The position numbers and the translations under genes are program-made. 37,710 nt of DNA, taken from NCBI GenBank assembly GCA_900757145.1, contig CAAEMT010000034.1:1-37710 (forward strand), written 5' to 3'. Shown piece after piece: positions 33,148 through 37,710 of this stretch; the first letter of the stretch is position 1, and every line of letters begins with the position of its first letter. The stretch comes from Lachnospiraceae bacterium. Its GTDB lineage: Bacteria; Bacillota; Clostridia; Lachnospirales; Lachnospiraceae. Under the pieces are notes generated by a model. It ran no database searches. It saw nothing but the letters and a program-made list of their open reading frames with translations, and had not been told where the DNA came from.

Positions 33148-33507
33148 ATGGAAAATATATTTGTCTGCTATCCAAAATGCAGTACGTGTAAGAAAGCACA
33201 GAAATACCTTGATGAACACGGCGTATCCTATGAGCTGCGCGACATTAAGACAAATAATCCGACGAAAGAAGAGCTGAGAGAGTGGTACGAAAAGAGCGGT
33301 CTCGAACTGAAACGATTCTTCAATACGAGCGGGACGCTTTACAAAGAAATGAAGCTCAAGGAAAAACTGCCGGACATGACCGAAGAGGAGAAACTGACGC
33401 TCCTTGCCACAGACGGAATGCTCGTAAAAAGACCGATCTTTATCGGCAGCGGCAGAGTGCTGGTAGGATTTAAAGAAAAAGAGTGGGAAGAACTGCCGAG
33501 AAACTAA
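33148..33507 (+). CDS. ArsC/Spx-family thioredoxin-fold protein
   Basis: A 119-residue thioredoxin-fold protein. The N-terminal redox motif is CSTC in CYPKCSTCKKA, and RFFNTSGTLYKE followed by LVKRPI is the ArsC/Spx/YffB family signature. Spx members regulate RNA polymerase under disulphide stress, while ArsC members reduce arsenate. The CxxC points toward Spx/YffB, but no ars genes or other context decide it. Two adjacent ATG codons are possible; the second, 7 nt from AAAGGAG, is chosen over the one at 33145. Confidence 0.82.
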   Translation: MENIFVCYPKCSTCKKAQKYLDEHGVSYELRDIKTNNPTKEELREWYEKSGLELKRFFNTSGTLYKEMKLKEKLPDMTEEEKLTLLATDGMLVKRPIFIGSGRVLVGFKEKEWEELPRN

Positions 33508-33536
33508 TTGCAAACGGTACGCGTTTGTGATAAGAT
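33508..33536 (+). promoter_or_regulatory. Promoter of RNase P RNA
   Basis: TTGCAA and TAAGAT with a 17-bp spacer and an extended TGA before the -10 lie right after the ArsC/Spx stop codon. The transcript would start near 33543 and carry a GGCGG/CCGCC hairpin (33547–33562) ahead of the mature RNA. Confidence 0.6.
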
Positions 33537-33563
33537 AACAGCGTTTGGCGGTGTATGCCGCCG

Positions 33564-33910
33564 TGTAAGTAGGATAAATGGCCGCGGCTGGCAATGCCGA
33601 AAGGCGTCAGACGAGGAAAGTCCGGGCTTCACAGGGCAGGGATGCCGGATAACGTCCGGTGGAGGCGACTCCAAGGATAGTGCAACAGAAATGAACCGCC
33701 GGCTTTTTGCCGGTAAGGGTGGAAGGGCAGTGTAAGAGACTACCGCCCTCCCGGTAACGGGAGGGGCATATGTAAACCCCATCCGAAGCAAGACCGCAAC
33801 GAAGCATATGGCGGCCCGTCAGCTTCAGGTAGGTCGCTTGAGCCTGCCGGCAACGGCAGGCCTGGATAGATGGCCATTCACGACATAACCCGGCTTATCG
33901 TCCTGCTTAC
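33564..33910 (+). ncRNA. rnpB: RNase P RNA (catalytic subunit)
   Basis: This ~345-nt RNA cleaves tRNA 5' leaders. The conserved core is plain: GAGGAAAGTCCGGGCT near the 5' end, CAACAGAAA-type and ACCGCC segments in the middle, GCAAGACC, and AGATGGCCATTCACGACA near the 3' end. The termini TAAGTAGGATAA (33566–33577) and the imperfect complement TTATCGTCCTGCTTA (from 33895) pair as P1. Overall it looks like the bacterial A-type found in Clostridia. The exact ends are estimated to within about 5 nt. Confidence 0.93.
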
Positions 33911-33934
33911 ATCAAAATATAGAATATTTTGGAG

Positions 33935-33980
33935 AACAAAGCCCGGGCGGATAAAATATCCGCTTTGGGCTTTGTTTTTG
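33935..33980 (+). terminator. Terminator of rnpB
   Basis: AACAAAGCCC (33935–33944) pairs with GGGCTTTGTT (33967–33976), with an inner CGGATA/TATCCG stem, and runs into TTTTTG. It is a strong intrinsic terminator about 25 bp after the RNA. Confidence 0.85.
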
Positions 33981-34044
33981 CTGTATATGGATGAAAAAGC
34001 ACTTCTTAGAAAAGTCTTAAGAAAAGTAGTGGGAAAACCATTAT

Positions 34045-34072
34045 TTGCTTTTATATAAAGCTGTGTTATAAT
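34045..34072 (+). promoter_or_regulatory. Promoter of the surface-protein gene
   Basis: TATAAT (34067–34072) with an extended TGT element is preceded by TTGCTT at a 16-bp spacing. The start is expected near 34079, giving a leader of about 50 nt with a GAGAGGATGGGG ribosome binding region. Confidence 0.6.
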
Positions 34073-34131
34073 CATACTAACCAAAACGAAGAGGGTTATA
34101 TTATTAAGAAAGACGAGAGGATGGGGTCTAT

Positions 34132-37100
34132 ATGAAGAATATTCAAAAAAGATTTTTAGGACTCTTACTGGCATGCATGATGATTTGCCTGCCGGCGGCA
34201 CAGGCGATGGCGGCTGTGTCACACGATGCATCCGCAGGAGCTGTGGATGAGATACTGTTTCCGGGGGACAGTCTGATCAATATCGGAGTGCCGGTGATGC
34301 TTGATGGCGCGGAAGCGGCGTCTGAGACTCCGGGGACATGGAAGAATACAGACGAGAACAAAGCATTCCGCGCTCAGACAGCGGAAGACGGCAGTGCGGT
34401 CGTGCTTTCATTGGCAGGATACGTGCTTACGGTAGCAGACGGTACATCCGCAAAGCAGGATGCGCCGGATGATCTGTCAAATCATTATGAATTTCCGGCA
34501 GACGAAAAAGAAGAGAATGCGCAGAAAGATATCGCCTACTATCAGAGCGGAGAGACAGTGAAGCTTAAAGCAGAAGCGCAGAAAGACGGTCTTGTGTTCG
34601 CCGGATGGACGACAGAGGCAGAGGGCGTGACTTTCGCAGACGCATCTAGCCCAGAGACGACAATGACGATGCCGGAGAAAAAGGTAAAGGTCAAAGCAAC
34701 GTATCAGGAAGCTTCCGTGAAATATATGCTGACAGTGACAGACGGCGTACTTGCGGACGGTTCCGAGATAAATGCAGAAGGCTATGATGCGGGTGAGCAG
34801 ATTACTGTAAATGCGAATGACCGTACAGCAGAGGGGCTTGTATTTACAGGCTGGAGCGTGGAGCCGGCAGACGTGGCGCTTACCGATGCAGCTGCATCAC
34901 AGACGTCATTTGCGATGCCGCAAAGCGATGTGAAGCTTACGGCGAATTATCAGCAGGCAGAACCGCAGACTCAGGAAGTTCCGACTGTTTATGAAGTTTC
35001 AGTGACAGACGGCGTACTTGCGGACGGTTCATCGAAAGGAAACTTTGAAGCGGGTTCATGGATAGATGTAGCAGCGAATGACCGTACGGCAGAGGGACTT
35101 ATGTTCACAGGCTGGAGCACGGAGCCGGCAGAGACTGCTCTTGGTGATCCGACAGCGTCGGTGACTGGATTTACAATGCCGGAGTACAGCGTGACGCTTA
35201 CGGCAAATTATGAGCAGATGCAGACAGAGCCGCAGACACAGGAACAGACAGATCCTCAGACAGAACCGCAGACACAGGAACAGTCAGAGCCTCAGACAGA
35301 GACGCAGCCGGAAACAGGCGATTCTTCTGACGGATCAGAAGATATCACGGCGACATACGAGGTGACTGTGACGGAAGGTACAGGATCGGGAAGCTATGAG
35401 CCGGGTGCGCAGGTGAGTGCAGCGGCGAATGACCGTACAGCAGACGGGCTTGTATTTGACGGGTGGTCTGTGGATTCACTTAATGTCGAGATTGCTGATC
35501 TGACTGCTTCGTCCATCAGTTTTACTATGCCTGAAGGAGCGGTTGCATTGACTGCACATTATAAAACTTCCGATCAGTCAGGGGATATTGTTATTGATAA
35601 CGGGACGCAGGACACACCGTCTTCCGAAGCGCAGAAGTATGCGGTGACAGTAGAAAACGGTGCGCTGGACGGCGGTGCGTCGAACGCTGAATTTGAAAAA
35701 GATGCTTCTGTAAAAGCGACGGCAAATGACCGCAGTGCGGAAGGTCTGGTATTTACCGGATGGACAGCAAAAGACGGAAATGGCAATGAGATTACTCTGG
35801 CAGATGCCGATATGACAAGCCGGGAGCTCACATTCAAGATGCCGGCGCATGTATTGACACTTACGGCAAACTATGTAAATGTATATACTGTTACACTGGA
35901 GGGAGGCGTGCTTGGAGACGGCACATCTTCCGGAACGTATAAAAAAGGCGATACTGTTGCTGTCAAGGCTCCGGCAGCAGAAGGGAAAAAATTTACCGGA
36001 TGGACAGGTACAGATGCAAACGGCGTAGAGATCGCTTTTGCTGACAAGACTAATCCGGAGACCACATTCCTGATGCCGGAAGGAGCAGTAAGCGTAAAGG
36101 CAAATTATACAGATGTGTACAGTGTTGCGGTTGAGAACGGAGTACTCGGTGACGGGTCTTCATCTGGTACGTTTGCACAGGGGGATATCGTAAATATCAC
36201 AGCCAATGCAGCTGCAGCCGGTACGAAGTTTACAGGCTGGTCCGGTGTAAATACAGCGACAGGTGAAGCAATCGCATTTGCGGATGCAGCTCAGACTGGC
36301 ACGACATTCCAGATGCCGGCAGGCAGCGTGAAGGTTACAGCAAGCTATGAAGCGGTCATTCAGACGTACCGTGTATCAGTAGCGAATGGTACGATCAACG
36401 GTGCGGCTTCTGAGATGACGGTTGATCAGGGAACGCAGGTGACGATTGCAGCGAATCCGAATCCGTCAGGGCAGGCATTCACAGGATGGAAGATTACAGA
36501 TGCGGCAGGTAATGCGGTAGATCCGGCAGCGCTCGGTATCAATCCGGCAAATTCTACGATTACAGTGAATGTATCGCAAGCATTGAATTTCCAGGCACAG
36601 TACGAGGGGATTCAGTATAATATTACAGTGAAAAAGGGTACTGCAAACTATGATAAGGCAGTAAGCAGTACGACAGTTACGATCACAGCCAACGATGCGC
36701 CGGAAGGAAAAGAATTTGACTACTGGGAAGTTCTTTCAGGAAATGTCACTCTGAAGGATGCATACAGTGCGACGACGACATTTGATATGCCGGCTGCAGA
36801 CGTAACAGTAAAAGCACATTACACAGTAGTTGAGTACCGTCTCGATGTAGAGAATGGTTACGGTGATTATGAGTATTATAAGAAAGATGACAAAGCAACG
36901 GTAACCTCTGACTATCCTTCCAATGGAAAGATATTTGACAAGTGGGTGGCAGTCAGCGGAAACGTATCCTTTGCAGATGCATCCAGATGGAAAACAACAC
37001 TCGCTATGCCGGGAAGCGATGTATCTGTAAAAGCAACGTACAAAAATGGTCCGTCCACGGATAATAATAAGATTCTTGACATTGTATCCGGCGGAGACTA

Positions 37101-37497
37101 TTACACAGGAGATGCGATCAAGTTCACAGCTTCCGGAGCGGGAATGGATAATGCAAATCCGAATCCGGGCGATTACCGGTACATTCCGTCTGGTTATCAG
37201 ATCGGCAATGTAACAGGAAATTGGAAATCTTCTCCATATACGACTACGATGGCAATCAAGGCTGCCGGCGAGTACACTTTGAAAGTGAACTTCAGTAAGC
37301 AGGTATATGACGGAGAAAAATGGGCAGCGGACGGCACGACAGATACAAAATCTGTGACATTCCGTGTGATCACAAAGGCTGCAGGCGTTGCGACAGGCGA
37401 CAGCACTCCGATTATCGCAGTGGCAGTAGTTGCGGGAGTTTCCTGTGTGATCTTCCTGATTCTTCTCGTAGTATTTATAAGAAGAAAACGTAAATAG
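34132..37497 (+). CDS. Large cell-surface protein with ~10 InlB-type B-repeats
   Basis: A 1,121-residue exported protein. A signal peptide (KRFLGLLLACMMICLPAAQAMA) occupies about residues 1–30 (core LLLACMMICLPAA). Ten divergent InlB B-repeat/bacterial-repeat modules of 70–120 residues start near residues 98, 196, 287, 407, 502, 584, 662, 744, 827 and 901. Each has the pattern V(T/E)xGxL.DG … G..FTGW … F.MP…V…A.Y. A Gln/Thr/Glu/Pro-rich spacer (about 362–400) separates repeats 3 and 4. After a unique C-terminal domain come VATGDSTP, one hydrophobic helix (AVAVVAGVSCVIFLILLVVF) and the basic tail IRRKRK. This looks like a sortase-type tripartite signal lacking a standard LPxTG. A role in adhesion or wall structure is inferred. 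It is monocistronic. Confidence 0.88.
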   Translation: MKNIQKRFLGLLLACMMICLPAAQAMAAVSHDASAGAVDEILFPGDSLINIGVPVMLDGAEAASETPGTWKNTDENKAFRAQTAEDGSAVVLSLAGYVLTVADGTSAKQDAPDDLSNHYEFPADEKEENAQKDIAYYQSGETVKLKAEAQKDGLVFAGWTTEAEGVTFADASSPETTMTMPEKKVKVKATYQEASVKYMLTVTDGVLADGSEINAEGYDAGEQITVNANDRTAEGLVFTGWSVEPADVALTDAAASQTSFAMPQSDVKLTANYQQAEPQTQEVPTVYEVSVTDGVLADGSSKGNFEAGSWIDVAANDRTAEGLMFTGWSTEPAETALGDPTASVTGFTMPEYSVTLTANYEQMQTEPQTQEQTDPQTEPQTQEQSEPQTETQPETGDSSDGSEDITATYEVTVTEGTGSGSYEPGAQVSAAANDRTADGLVFDGWSVDSLNVEIADLTASSISFTMPEGAVALTAHYKTSDQSGDIVIDNGTQDTPSSEAQKYAVTVENGALDGGASNAEFEKDASVKATANDRSAEGLVFTGWTAKDGNGNEITLADADMTSRELTFKMPAHVLTLTANYVNVYTVTLEGGVLGDGTSSGTYKKGDTVAVKAPAAEGKKFTGWTGTDANGVEIAFADKTNPETTFLMPEGAVSVKANYTDVYSVAVENGVLGDGSSSGTFAQGDIVNITANAAAAGTKFTGWSGVNTATGEAIAFADAAQTGTTFQMPAGSVKVTASYEAVIQTYRVSVANGTINGAASEMTVDQGTQVTIAANPNPSGQAFTGWKITDAAGNAVDPAALGINPANSTITVNVSQALNFQAQYEGIQYNITVKKGTANYDKAVSSTTVTITANDAPEGKEFDYWEVLSGNVTLKDAYSATTTFDMPAADVTVKAHYTVVEYRLDVENGYGDYEYYKKDDKATVTSDYPSNGKIFDKWVAVSGNVSFADASRWKTTLAMPGSDVSVKATYKNGPSTDNNKILDIVSGGDYYTGDAIKFTASGAGMDNANPNPGDYRYIPSGYQIGNVTGNWKSSPYTTTMAIKAAGEYTLKVNFSKQVYDGEKWAADGTTDTKSVTFRVITKAAGVATGDSTPIIAVAVVAGVSCVIFLILLVVFIRRKRK
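35221..35307 (+). repeat. 36-bp tandem repeat in the surface-protein gene
   Basis: Two 36-bp units (35221–35256 and 35257–35292) differ at only a few bases and are followed by a partial third. They encode QTEPQTQEQTDP and QTEPQTQEQSEP. The repeat keeps the frame, so changes in copy number would lengthen or shorten the flexible linker. Confidence 0.8.
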
Positions 37498-37519
37498 TAA
37501 GTAATCGGTATTTGAAAAA

Positions 37520-37548
37520 GAGGGCGGTTGCACAGTGCAGCTGCCCTC
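37520..37548. terminator. Strong hairpin after the surface-protein gene
   Basis: GAGGGCGGTTGCAC and GTGCAGCTGCCCTC form a 14-bp stem with two G·U pairs. On the plus strand it is followed only by CGTTTGC, but on the minus strand by CTTTTTC. It may therefore serve both directions. Confidence 0.65.
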
Positions 37549-37597
37549 GTTTGCTATGGGGGATCAAATGATGATACAGGAAAATAAAGAGAAAAGA

Positions 37598-37627
37598 AAA
37601 GAGGCACATTATATAATGTGTCTCTTT
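37598..37627 (-). terminator. Terminator of the tRNA-Glu transcript
   Basis: AAAGAGGCACATTA and TAATGTGTCTCTTT are complementary apart from one G·U position. Read on the minus strand, the hairpin begins about 11 nt after the tRNA 3' end and is followed by TTTTCTTTTCTC. Confidence 0.7.
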
Positions 37628-37638
37628 AAATGAATGAA

Positions 37639-37710
37639 CAGTTCGTAGGGGAATCGAACCCCTGTTTCCGCCGTGAGAGGGCGGCGTCTTAACCGCTTGA
37701 CCAACGAACC
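37639..37710 (-). tRNA. tRNA-Glu (anticodon CUC)
   Basis: A 72-nt cloverleaf on the minus strand. The acceptor arms GGTTCGT and ACGAACT pair (with one G·U) and G is the discriminator. The anticodon stem CCGCC/GGCGG closes the loop CTCTCAC, giving CUC. The T arm is AGGGG-TTCGATT-CCCCT. CCA is not encoded. The 5' end is at the window edge, so further tRNAs may lie upstream of it. Confidence 0.93.

Noticed and set aside
33508..33807. Short reading frames on both strands near 33.5–33.8 kb
   Set aside because: The region is RNase P RNA, with conserved core sequences; the frames are accidental.
34700..37050. Possible CRISPR-like or tandem DNA array
   Set aside because: The periodicity is at protein level (InlB-type modules of unequal length). 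DNA copies are diverged and no short identical repeat with spacers exists.

Overview
The window looks like chromosome from a low-to-mid GC, endospore-lineage Firmicute, most likely a gut Lachnospiraceae (Clostridia). The clues are the gene order dgt–dnaG–rpoD–trmK–nif3, GGAGG-type ribosome binding sites, sigma-A promoters with 17-bp spacers, EFR1-type flavodoxin/ferredoxin proteins, a GerMN lipoprotein and InlB-like repeat surface proteins. All identifications come from reading the translated sequence; no database search was run.

Layout. (1) 1–5527: the 3' part of an RND efflux pump, a convergent AraC-type regulator, then a small Cys-rich protein, an EFR1 flavodoxin/ferredoxin and an HD-domain nucleotidase-like protein. 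(2) 5536–8324: an ABC-F ATPase behind a long leader carrying a three-codon upstream ORF (Met-Phe-Arg), a large hairpin and an intrinsic terminator. This is a classic attenuator layout. The ABC-F gene overlaps an OGG-type DNA glycosylase by 4 nt. (3) 8331–10412: a HelD-like helicase, followed by a nested palindrome. (4) 10543–16622: arginine biosynthesis, with argG on the minus strand divergent from argC-argJ-argB-argD. Two good promoters and candidate operators lie between them, and argG has a folded leader. (5) 16759–19448: a small DMT/YdcZ-type membrane protein and a GlgX/isoamylase-type debranching enzyme. (6) 19477–25771: comEA, an OmpR-type response regulator, a histidine kinase, a GerMN lipoprotein and comEC, probably one operon. 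(7) 25734–32996: dgt-like gene, dnaG, rpoD, trmK, nif3-like gene and a nucleoside kinase. (8) 33148–37710: an ArsC/Spx-like protein, RNase P RNA, a 1,121-residue surface protein with about ten InlB-type repeats, and tRNA-Glu(CUC) on the minus strand.

How it fits together. Most of the window is housekeeping. ArgJ plus an ArgB with an N-terminal helix points to the cyclic, arginine-inhibited ornithine route; argF and argH are not here. The DNA-uptake genes comEA and comEC enclose a two-component system and a lipoprotein, so uptake and envelope sensing may be co-expressed. The observations most worth following up are the ABC-F attenuator (which would also control the DNA glycosylase), the structured argG leader, the nested palindrome after helD, and the surface protein with a degenerate sortase-like tail.
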